DNA from: JAVBMU01 sp031552185
GTDB lineage: Bacteria; Actinomycetota; Actinomycetes; Actinomycetales; Cellulomonadaceae
NCBI GenBank assembly: GCA_031552185.1
Contig: JAVBMU010000100.1
Location: forward strand, 34,192-98,191
Direction of reading: 5' to 3'
DNA: 64,000 bases
This document shows, one piece after another, positions 24,515 to 31,281 of this stretch; position 1 is the stretch's first letter; each line of letters starts with the position of its first letter. Position numbers and translations under genes: made by a program. Below the pieces are notes generated by a model that worked only from the letters and a program-made list of their open reading frames with translations, ran no database searches and was not told the DNA's origin.

Positions 24515-26914
24515 TCATCGGGTTGCGAACGCCGGCCGCATCGAATCGACGATCCAGGAGTCGTCCTCGATTCGCTTGGCGTCGCCGACGAACGCCTCGT
24601 CCTTGATGAGGAAGTAGTCGTCGTCGGGCGGGTTGCCGTCGTTCCAGGTCACGTCGATCGCTCGCCAGGCACCGTCGATCTTCACCTTGTTCCACGCATG
24701 GGCACCGCCCGACACCACGCTCCCGCTGACCACAACGGCATCCAGGCCGGCTGCGCGCGCCAGGAGCACAAAGGCACTCGAGTAGCTTGCACAAACGCCT
24801 TTGCCGTCCAGCAGCACACCGCGCGGCTCCCAGGCGCCTTCGTGACCGAACGGAAGTTTTTTCGAGAGCTTCAGGTATGCGTCATATGCGTCGTCGTCGT
24901 ACTCGGCGTGATTGACGAGCCAATCGTTGAGCGCTCGGACCTTTTGCGTGTCGGTCATATTCTTCTTGGTGACGGCCGCCACCACGGCAGTAACCTTAGC
25001 CTGCACCTGGTCCACGTCCGGGTTCGGCGCCGCGTACTGGAGGAAGAGCTTCGAACGGTCTGCGCTCAAGCTCATACCGACAATTCCGTCCACCAGCGGG
25101 TTCTGCTCCAGAACCTCATAGACCGCATCCTTGCGATCGGGAACGCCGGGGGCATCGACGAAATCCGAGAGGTCGATCACGGGGGTCCGCGCCGCGGCAT
25201 GCCGGGCCAGGAACTCGCTGAACGGAGTACTACCGTAGACTGCGAACCTCGTTGGGGGCGGCTTCTTCACGCCTTCGGCCAGCTCGTCCGCCGGAGCCGA
25301 TTCGATCTTGTATGCACCAATCCCACCCGTCGCCGGCGCCGAAGCGGCGACCTCGCGGTTGAACGCCTCAACCGCCGCGCGGACGTCGGTCACGGCGGAG
25401 CTCTCCAAGCAGCCAAAGCTGCCGAGCCGAGTGCCGACAGCGTCGAGGACGACGCGCCAGTACGAACTCCCCGACTTCCTGGTCATCTTGGTGAAACTCT
25501 CCTCGGTCAGGCGCACCGAAGTCGACCTGGTGATCCCGTCGAGGCTGGTGAAGTGATACCGCCGCGGCACCTCCGACATGGCCCGCCAGCAATTCGACTG
25601 CCCGCGATTCCATGCGGCCTTTCTCGCGTTGGTCGCCTCCTCGTACGGCAGGTGACTTGCGATGTCTAGAGTGCTGTTTGCCCGATAGAACGAACGATCC
25701 CCCGTCAATCCCCGGCGGCTCGCGACGACGCCGAAGTCGCAGGACTCCGACGGGACGTACTGGTGACCGGAGGCGACTTCGTCGGCGCTGGTCGCGAACA
25801 TTTCCCATCCGACGTTCTGCCGGCTGGGATGGTTGTACAGAACGAAATCGTCGGTGGCCTCCTCGCCGCCCCACGTGGTTTTCGTGGTGCGACTGACGAC
25901 GACAAAGTCGCGCGACCGATATTGGGAGTCATAGCACGACTTCAACAGCAGATATTCATCGGCGCCCGCCACCTTCGTCCACTTGACCGTGAGGTCCCCC
26001 GTGCCCCCGTCCACATCGAAGGTCACGGCCGGCGCAGGCAGGCCGTTCTCCTCCAGCGCAACTTTGGTGACCAGAGGCTTCGCGCGCTTCAGACCGTGCG
26101 GATCGAAATGCTGCACTACGAAGAACTCACCGTAGGGACCCCAGTGGCCGGATTCCGCGAGTTCGGTCTTTCGATCATCGGTGCGGTTGCCCTTCACGTT
26201 CCAGTCTCGCTGGGCGAGCACGCCGGAACCGAGGATCCGGACGTCATCGCCCCGGCCGACCTGGAACACGCGGGCATCAATGCGTTGCGTCAGGCCGGCA
26301 TCCGCGTAGACCTGGATCGCGCATTCCTTCGTGGACATCAGCTCATCACCCACCTTTTCCTTGGGGCAGAGGGCATCGAGGTCGTAATCCACCGGTAGGC
26401 TGATCTCAAGGTCGCGAGGCGCGTCGGAGATCGGTTTGGTGTAATCGAATCGGGCGTCGCTCGCGACCACCGTAGTGAAGCGGTTCCGTTTGGTCTGAGC
26501 GGCGACCACCAGCCCCGCCCCGGCGACCGCCACGGCAACCGTCGCGGCGACGGCGACGAACCAACGCCGGCGCCGGCGCCGGGGGTTGGGCGCCGGTTTG
26601 GCGAGAGCGACATTCGGAACGGCATACGGCGACGCGGGCGGACGGCTCTGCCCGGAATGTGTCGGCAAGGATTGCCCAGCCGGCCCCGCGTCGCCGACCG
26701 GCCCCGCGGGCCCTGCGTAGCCGGCCGGCCCATGCGCCGGCAGCGACTGCCCAGCGGGCCCGGCGTGGCCGCCGGACCCCGCCGGCCCGGCCGGCCCCGC
26801 CGGGGGCTGCCAGGTCTGCTGGGTCCATTGGTGACCGTCCCAATACCGCAGCCCGGGGGTTCCATAAGGATCCGGATACCACCCCGGGGCCGGAGCGCCT
26901 GTTGATTCCGTCAA
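24515..26914 (-). CDS. DUF2510/collagen-like/transglutaminase membrane protein
   Basis: This is a 799-residue protein. From the N-terminus it has a cytoplasmic DUF2510 module (residues 10-36, GWYPDPYGTPGLRYWDGHQW), a Gly-Pro-Ala collagen-like stretch (38-85), and a poly-Arg stop followed by one membrane helix (118-139). A long outside region includes a fibronectin III-like strand set, and a transglutaminase-like domain lies near the end. The likely catalytic triad is Cys in GKGVCASYSS (about 705), His in GGAHAWNKV (about 736) and Asp in AIDVTWND (about 753). The TTG at 26914 is chosen because AAAGGAG lies just upstream and it places DUF2510 at the very N-terminus. The activity may be cell-wall crosslinking or proteolysis; the substrate is unknown. 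Confidence 0.82.
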   Translation of the reverse strand: MTESTGAPAPGWYPDPYGTPGLRYWDGHQWTQQTWQPPAGPAGPAGSGGHAGPAGQSLPAHGPAGYAGPAGPVGDAGPAGQSLPTHSGQSRPPASPYAVPNVALAKPAPNPRRRRRRWFVAVAATVAVAVAGAGLVVAAQTKRNRFTTVVASDARFDYTKPISDAPRDLEISLPVDYDLDALCPKEKVGDELMSTKECAIQVYADAGLTQRIDARVFQVGRGDDVRILGSGVLAQRDWNVKGNRTDDRKTELAESGHWGPYGEFFVVQHFDPHGLKRAKPLVTKVALEENGLPAPAVTFDVDGGTGDLTVKWTKVAGADEYLLLKSCYDSQYRSRDFVVVSRTTKTTWGGEEATDDFVLYNHPSRQNVGWEMFATSADEVASGHQYVPSESCDFGVVASRRGLTGDRSFYRANSTLDIASHLPYEEATNARKAAWNRGQSNCWRAMSEVPRRYHFTSLDGITRSTSVRLTEESFTKMTRKSGSSYWRVVLDAVGTRLGSFGCLESSAVTDVRAAVEAFNREVAASAPATGGIGAYKIESAPADELAEGVKKPPPTRFAVYGSTPFSEFLARHAAARTPVIDLSDFVDAPGVPDRKDAVYEVLEQNPLVDGIVGMSLSADRSKLFLQYAAPNPDVDQVQAKVTAVVAAVTKKNMTDTQKVRALNDWLVNHAEYDDDAYDAYLKLSKKLPFGHEGAWEPRGVLLDGKGVCASYSSAFVLLARAAGLDAVVVSGSVVSGGAHAWNKVKIDGAWRAIDVTWNDGNPPDDDYFLIKDEAFVGDAKRIEDDSWIVDSMRPAFATR

Positions 26915-27298
26915 CTCTTTCTCCTTTCCGCACACAACGGTGGAACTGATGCCACCGAAGGCTCCTTCGACGCATGCGGACAGCGGATCGACGTCGCATC
27001 GACGTCGCATCGGCGTCGGCCGGGCAAGGCCGACCGACGGCAGTTCGACGAGGCAATTGTCGGGGCTGTCCCGGTACGAAGTATAAATACCACCGCCGAC
27101 ACACGGCCCGCTTGCCGATAGTCGCGCGGCTCCGACCGCAGCTGGTGGCCCCGCCCGGCCTGCCGCGCGAGGTAGAGCCGCCACGCGAGGTAGAGCGGTA
27201 GCGCGCGAAGTAGCGCGGTAGCGCGCCCGACACGCCGGTGTGGCGGCGCTACGGATCTATCTCGGCGTCGTCGGCCGCGAAGCCGATGGCCCCCCGCC
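26915..27298. other. 384-base intergenic region with short repeats and a putative promoter
   Basis: No credible gene is seen here. Near 26983-27015 an 11-base unit like CGACGTCGCAT is repeated about three times. Near 27167-27227 GCGAGGTAGAGC and then TAGCGCG units recur. On the minus strand TATACT (27080-27085) could be the -10 box of the transglutaminase gene, giving a leader of about 160 bases. Short open frames in this region are repeat-derived and not supported. Confidence 0.5.
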
Positions 27299-27862
27299 CT
27301 ACCGGCGCACGCGGTGGCGGAGGTAGACGACACCCGACTTGAACGCCCGGGTCTCGACGAATTCCAGGTCCACTCGGCGCTGATGCCGCGCGAAGAACGG
27401 AATGCCACCGCCGACCAGCACGGGGTAGACCACCTGCCGGTACTCGTCGATCAGGCCCAGATCGGCGGCTTGGGCGGCCAGCGCCGCGCCCCCGATCGCG
27501 ATGTCGCCCTCCCCCGGCTCGGCGCGCAGTCGCTCGATCTCCTCGGCGAGACCGGCCGAACTGAGCCGGGCATTGCCCTGCACCTGTGCCAGCGTCGTGG
27601 AGAACACCACCTTGGGCAGCGGATTCCACCGCGCGGCCCACTCGCGCTCGGCGTCGTCGAGCGAAGGATTCTGGTCGGGGTCCTCCCAATACAGCATGGT
27701 TTCGTAGAGCCGCCGCCCGAGGAGGTGGACACCGACGTCGCGCAATTCATCGATGTGGAACCGGAAGACCTCGTCGTCGGGCACGGTCCAGTTGAAATCA
27801 CCATCCGGGCCGACGATGTAGCCGTCGAGCGAGACACCCATCAGATAGGTCACGCGTCGCAT
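27299..27862 (-). CDS. Dihydrofolate reductase-like (RibD C-terminal family) protein
   Basis: This 187-residue protein has the RibD_C/DHFR-like fold: YLMGVSLDGYIVGPDGDFNW (residues 6-25), LLGRRLYETM (about 48-57) and the nucleotide-binding DIAIGGAALAAQ (about 121-132). It ends with PVLVGGGIPFF. Members such as YyaP/YwjB are NADPH-dependent reductases of uncertain substrate and are not true folate reductases. The ATG at 27862 follows AAAGGA with correct spacing. It stands alone, divergent from the DinB-like gene. Confidence 0.87.
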   Translation of the reverse strand: MRRVTYLMGVSLDGYIVGPDGDFNWTVPDDEVFRFHIDELRDVGVHLLGRRLYETMLYWEDPDQNPSLDDAEREWAARWNPLPKVVFSTTLAQVQGNARLSSAGLAEEIERLRAEPGEGDIAIGGAALAAQAADLGLIDEYRQVVYPVLVGGGIPFFARHQRRVDLEFVETRAFKSGVVYLRHRVRR

Positions 27863-28004
27863 GAGGAGTCCTTTCGCCGAGCCTGGATCGAGGGTCATGC
27901 GCCGTCCTGGGCGGCGGCCCGGCCTTCAGGCTAGGTGCCGTCGCGGACCGTCGCCTCGCCCGGGCGCCGGCGCGCGGCGCAGAACGGCTGTCACAGACAC
28001 CGCA

Positions 28005-28010
28005 TACCAT
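28005..28010 (+). promoter_or_regulatory. -10 element of the DinB-like gene (leaderless)
   Basis: TACCAT seven bases before the GTG at 28018. Confidence 0.45.
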
Positions 28011-28017
28011 GCGGAGC

Positions 28018-28608
28018 GTGACTGAGCCCGCGCCCGCAGCCGACCCCAGCAACAACCCGACCGGCCACCCCGGCTACGACACCATTGCCGGGGACGCCAA
28101 GGACTGGACCTGGGTGCTGGCCCGCCCGTGCCCCGACTGCGGATACGACGCCGCCGACGTCGCGCCCGGCGACATCGCCGGCTGGATCCGGGCCGTGGTC
28201 CCGCTGTGGGAGGCGGTGCTCGACAGCGCGCACGTCACCGAGCGACCCGACCCGGCCACCTGGTCGCCGCTCGAGTACGCGGCGCACGTCCGCGACGTCT
28301 ACGGCGTGATGGACGAGCGGCTGGAACTCATGCTCAACCAGGAGCACCCGCAATTCGCCAACTGGAACCAGGACGCGACCGCCGCCGAACGCGACTATCT
28401 CCACCAGAACCCAGCCCGGGTCGCCGTCGAACTGGCCGAGGCGGCGGAGCGGATCGCCGCTCGCCTCGACCAGGTGACCGACGACGCCTGGGACCGCCCC
28501 GGCCGGCGGTCCAACGGTTCGGAATTCACCGTCCGGACGCTCAGCCTCTATCTGATGCACGACGTCGTCCATCACCTCTGGGACAACCGGTCGGCATTGG
28601 ACAGCTGA
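28018..28608 (+). CDS. DinB-family / mycothiol-dependent maleylpyruvate isomerase-like protein
   Basis: This 196-residue four-helix protein has the DinB-type layout. Candidate metal ligands are His in YAAHVRDVY (about residue 90) and the pair in MHDVVHHLWD near the C-terminus (about 184-190). In actinobacteria this superfamily includes mycothiol-dependent enzymes and many uncharacterised members. The N-terminus has PCPDCGYDAADV (about 38-49), whose two Cys could be structural. The GTG at 28018 is chosen because of the -10 box just before it rather than an ATG at 28009. It converges on the HAAS-domain membrane protein gene. Confidence 0.82.
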   Translation: MTEPAPAADPSNNPTGHPGYDTIAGDAKDWTWVLARPCPDCGYDAADVAPGDIAGWIRAVVPLWEAVLDSAHVTERPDPATWSPLEYAAHVRDVYGVMDERLELMLNQEHPQFANWNQDATAAERDYLHQNPARVAVELAEAAERIAARLDQVTDDAWDRPGRRSNGSEFTVRTLSLYLMHDVVHHLWDNRSALDS

Positions 28609-28631
28609 CCCGACGACCCGAGCGGGACCCC

Positions 28632-30026
28632 TTACTCGAACCCGAACACCAGCGGGAAGATGGCGACGACGATCGCTGCCCAGACCGGGTAGACGGGCAG
28701 CATCGTGGTGTGCCACCGGACGTGGGCGTCCAGGGGCTTGCGGCCGCGGGCGAACGCCAGCGCCGATACGCCCGCGCCCACGAGGTGCACAAGCAGGAGC
28801 ACATTGAGTCCGCCGGCCGCGGTCTTGTTGGGACTGAACCCGAACTCGGCGGTCCGCGTCACCATCGCCACGAGGCCCACGGTATTGACGGCGAGCGCCG
28901 CACCGATGAGCACGAGCTGCAGCGCGTCGAAGAACCCGGGCTTGGCGAGCGGATCGCGCGCGGAGACCGAGTACAGCAGGAGGCACAGGACGAGCACCAG
29001 GATCGCGTCCATGAGGATGAGCAACTCCCGGTCGACGTCCCCCAGCCCGCCCGCGCCGATCAGCACGCCGAAGAGCGCGAGCAGCATGACGATCGTCAGC
29101 GGAGTGAACACCCGCGTCAGAACGGGCGCGATGTTCTCGACGACGCTCTGCTTCGCCTCGACCAGCCACGCCGCCACGACCATCGCGCCCGGCACGGCGA
29201 ACGGCATGATCCAGTTCTCCAGCGTCGGCTCCAGATCGACGTCCGCGAGCTGGAAGACGGCGGCGGTCAGGCCCAGCAGCACCCCGCCGCCGAGCGCGAG
29301 CAAGGCCAGGTACACGGCGAACTCGCCGGTGAATCGTGCGAAATCCAGCCGCCGGGCCTCGGACCGCCAGCGCCCGCCCACGTACGCGCCGCCGATGATC
29401 GCCCACAGCACCACAAGTGCGTGGATTGCCGCCAGGACGCCCGTGGAGCCGTCGGCAACGAACGGATAGAGATTGAGCACGAGCGCCAGGACAACGAACG
29501 GGGTGGCGAGCGCGGCCCCGATCTGCCAGGTCAGCTGCCGCTTCCAGGCAAAGTAGCCGACCAGGAACGGCGTCACCAGCAGGCCGATGTTGCGGGCGAG
29601 CGCCATCTCGTCGTCGATCAGCGACACACCGAGCTTCACCGCGACCCCCGCGCCCACCCCGAGGGCGAGGACGACGGCGAGTTCGCGCCATCCGGGCGCT
29701 CCGCCGCGGGCCGGTTCGCCGGGAACCAGCACGAGCTGCTTCCAGAGCCGGTCGGAGTGCTCCCGGGCGAACTCGCGGGACACGGCGTCCAAGCTGCCCA
29801 TCCGCTTGACGGCGACGAGGAGCGCCTCGTCGTCGTCGAGGCCGAGCGCCCTCAGGTCGGCGACCTGGCTGCGCAGGTGGTCCTCCATCTCGTCGACGTC
29901 GGCCGGGGCGATGGCCCGGCGCCGGGCGAGGAAGGCGCGCCACTGGGCGATCTGCGCCTCCAGTTGGCTGTCCGGGGCGCCGGGGCTCTGCGGCGCGCCG
30001 GGGCTCTGCGCTGCGTCTTGGCTCAT
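28632..30026 (-). CDS. Multi-pass membrane protein with HAAS/permease-prefix N-terminal domain
   Basis: This 464-residue protein has a helical cytoplasmic domain at about residues 20-95 (LEAQIAQWRAFLARRR, MEDHLRSQVADLRALG, FAREHSDRLWKQL), followed by about ten membrane helices. The N-terminal domain is of the HAAS/permease-prefix kind often found in proteins encoded after PadR regulators; it may be what PadR or the membrane partner senses. The start shares one base with the PadR stop (TGATG). The membrane part has no known transport motif, so its function is unknown. Confidence 0.8.
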   Translation of the reverse strand: MSQDAAQSPGAPQSPGAPDSQLEAQIAQWRAFLARRRAIAPADVDEMEDHLRSQVADLRALGLDDDEALLVAVKRMGSLDAVSREFAREHSDRLWKQLVLVPGEPARGGAPGWRELAVVLALGVGAGVAVKLGVSLIDDEMALARNIGLLVTPFLVGYFAWKRQLTWQIGAALATPFVVLALVLNLYPFVADGSTGVLAAIHALVVLWAIIGGAYVGGRWRSEARRLDFARFTGEFAVYLALLALGGGVLLGLTAAVFQLADVDLEPTLENWIMPFAVPGAMVVAAWLVEAKQSVVENIAPVLTRVFTPLTIVMLLALFGVLIGAGGLGDVDRELLILMDAILVLVLCLLLYSVSARDPLAKPGFFDALQLVLIGAALAVNTVGLVAMVTRTAEFGFSPNKTAAGGLNVLLLVHLVGAGVSALAFARGRKPLDAHVRWHTTMLPVYPVWAAIVVAIFPLVFGFE

Positions 30027-30397
30027 CACGCCCACCCCCCGGCGAGTTGCGGACGGGCGAGGCTCGCCTGGGCGACGTGCCACACGTTGCGCAGGGTGTC
30101 GGCGACGACGCTCCACTGCGCCTGCCGCTGCGCGAACTCCGCGCGGCCGGCGGCGGTCAGCGCATAGTGCTTGCGGCGGCGCCGGGTAGCCGACTCGCCC
30201 CAGGACGACTCGACCAATCCGAGCCGTTCGAGCCGGTGCAGGAGCGGATACAACATGCCGTCGGTCCACTGCATGCGGCCGCCGGACAACTCATTGACGC
30301 GCTTGAGGATCGCGTAGCCGTACGACTCGCCCTCGGCCAGGATGCCGAGGACCAGCGGCGTCGCCGACGCGGCGACCAGGTCCTTGTCGATGTGCAT
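30026..30397 (-). CDS. PadR-family transcriptional regulator
   Basis: This is a 123-residue winged-helix repressor: PLVLGILAEGESYGYAILKR (residues 14-33), then LYPLLHRLERLGLVES and RRRKHYALTAAG, the standard PadR order. The short C-terminal helix makes it a PadR-s1 type, which acts as a dimer. It precedes and is translationally coupled to the HAAS membrane protein, which it very probably regulates together with itself. A large palindrome covers its promoter. No ribosome site is seen; a -10 box eight bases before the ATG suggests a leaderless mRNA. Confidence 0.93.
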   Translation of the reverse strand: MHIDKDLVAASATPLVLGILAEGESYGYAILKRVNELSGGRMQWTDGMLYPLLHRLERLGLVESSWGESATRRRRKHYALTAAGRAEFAQRQAQWSVVADTLRNVWHVAQASLARPQLAGGWA

Positions 30398-30405
30398 AGG
30401 TTCTC

Positions 30406-30411
30406 GCTATA
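30406..30411 (-). promoter_or_regulatory. -10 element of padR (leaderless)
   Basis: TATAGC on the minus strand, eight bases before the padR ATG and touching the palindrome at 30412-30450. A bound repressor would block polymerase. Confidence 0.5.
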
Positions 30412-30450
30412 CCTAGGGCTGCTAGGGATTTTTACCCTAGCAGCTCTAGG
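30412..30450. promoter_or_regulatory. Putative PadR operator: 16-bp inverted repeat with four CTAG sites
   Basis: Arms at 30412-30427 (CCTAGGGCTGCTAGGG) and 30435-30450 pair at 15 of 16 positions around a seven-base AT spacer. CTAG occurs four times in 39 bases (30413, 30422, 30437, 30446), with spacings 9, 15 and 9, although CTAG is normally rare in such genomes. The site abuts the -10 box of padR, fitting two cooperatively bound dimers. A terminator for the upstream vapC is less likely, as there is no T-run. Confidence 0.72.
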
Positions 30451-30513
30451 CATGGGTCGGGCGGGCGAACGGTGCTCGGCGTCGCCGGCCCCGACGGGCC
30501 GTGACACCGTGGC

Positions 30514-30930
30514 TCAGCCCACCTTCGCGACCTTGACCCCCGTCCCGGCGAGGAGCAGTTCGAGGTCTCCGGGGTCGGACGTGAGCACGACCGTCGGCCT
30601 CGGGAGCGCGATGGCCGTCGCCGCGACGAGGGCATCGACGGTCAGGTCGCGGGGCTTGCGCCGGATTCCGGTGGCCCGTGCCCGCAACCGACCGGCCTCG
30701 AACCCCCGGCCTTCAGTCACCGGTAGCACCTCAACCGCCTTCGCGACGCGCCGCACACGGGCGTCGCGAGCCGTTCCGTCGGTCACCTCCGCAAGAGTCA
30801 CGGCGCTCACATACAGGTCCGACCCCGTGCGCTGAGCGACGACGGACCAGCCGAGCATCGCCTTCTCATTGGCGGCCAACAGGCTCACGGCGTGCGCGTC
30901 CAGAAGGATCGAGTGTTCCACCGCGATCAT
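30514..30930 (-). CDS. vapC: PIN-domain toxin ribonuclease (VapC-like)
   Basis: This is a 138-residue PIN protein. Candidate acidic residues are Asp in SILLDAHAV (11), Glu in VTLAEVTDG (about 48), Asp in LTVDALVAA (about 99) and Asp in LTSDPGDLELL. The ATG overlaps the stop of the ribbon-helix-helix antitoxin gene (ATGA). The first motif reads LLDAHAV where most VapCs have DTNV/DTSV, so the fold is kept but one active-site neighbour is changed. It lies between the padR operon and the GmrSD-type gene. Confidence 0.88.
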   Translation of the reverse strand: MIAVEHSILLDAHAVSLLAANEKAMLGWSVVAQRTGSDLYVSAVTLAEVTDGTARDARVRRVAKAVEVLPVTEGRGFEAGRLRARATGIRRKPRDLTVDALVAATAIALPRPTVVLTSDPGDLELLLAGTGVKVAKVG

Positions 30931-31154
30931 TCGCTGAGCCGCCTCATGATCGCGGCCACCTCAGCCTCGTCGACCGCGCCGTGTTCGGCCTCCGCGTCCG
31001 CGATCAGGTCGGCCAGGGCGTCCCGCCGAAGCTGGCGAGCAACCGCCGCCGCGACATAACCGGAGAACCCGCGCGACCCGACGCGCTCTCGTACCCCGCG
31101 CGAGATCTCCGTCGGCATCGATACCGAGTGCTTCTCCACCCCAGCCGCCGTCAT
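30927..31154 (-). CDS. vapB: Ribbon-helix-helix antitoxin (VapB-like)
   Basis: This is a 75-residue protein whose N-terminal half (EKHSVSMPTEISRGVRERVG, FSGYVAAAVARQL) is a MetJ/Arc/CopG-type DNA-binding fold. The acidic C-terminal half (ADAEAEHGAVDEAEVAAIM) would cover the toxin. It is paired with and translationally coupled to the PIN toxin downstream. TAGGAT lies six bases before the ATG, so the operon is probably leaderless. It is divergent from the restriction-like gene at 31282. Confidence 0.87.
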   Translation of the reverse strand: MTAAGVEKHSVSMPTEISRGVRERVGSRGFSGYVAAAVARQLRRDALADLIADAEAEHGAVDEAEVAAIMRRLSE

Positions 31155-31160
31155 GATCCA

Positions 31161-31166
31161 ATCCTA
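31161..31166 (-). promoter_or_regulatory. -10 element of the vapBC operon (leaderless)
   Basis: TAGGAT on the minus strand, six bases before the vapB ATG, within a partly symmetric stretch CTACTCCAAGTAG that could be the autoregulatory site. Confidence 0.45.
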
Positions 31167-31281
31167 CTTGGAGTAGTAACGGGACAGCGGTCGCCCGCTA
31201 CCCCCGCCTGCCGGCCAATTCGACGCCCTCGTCCGGGAAATCTACGATAATCCCATCCAGAAGACGGCATGGAGGACGGCG

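Noticed and set aside
28128..30167. 679-codon plus-strand open frame
   Set aside because: It is a shadow of the HAAS membrane protein and PadR genes on the minus strand and of the DinB-like gene; no family similarity and a biased composition.
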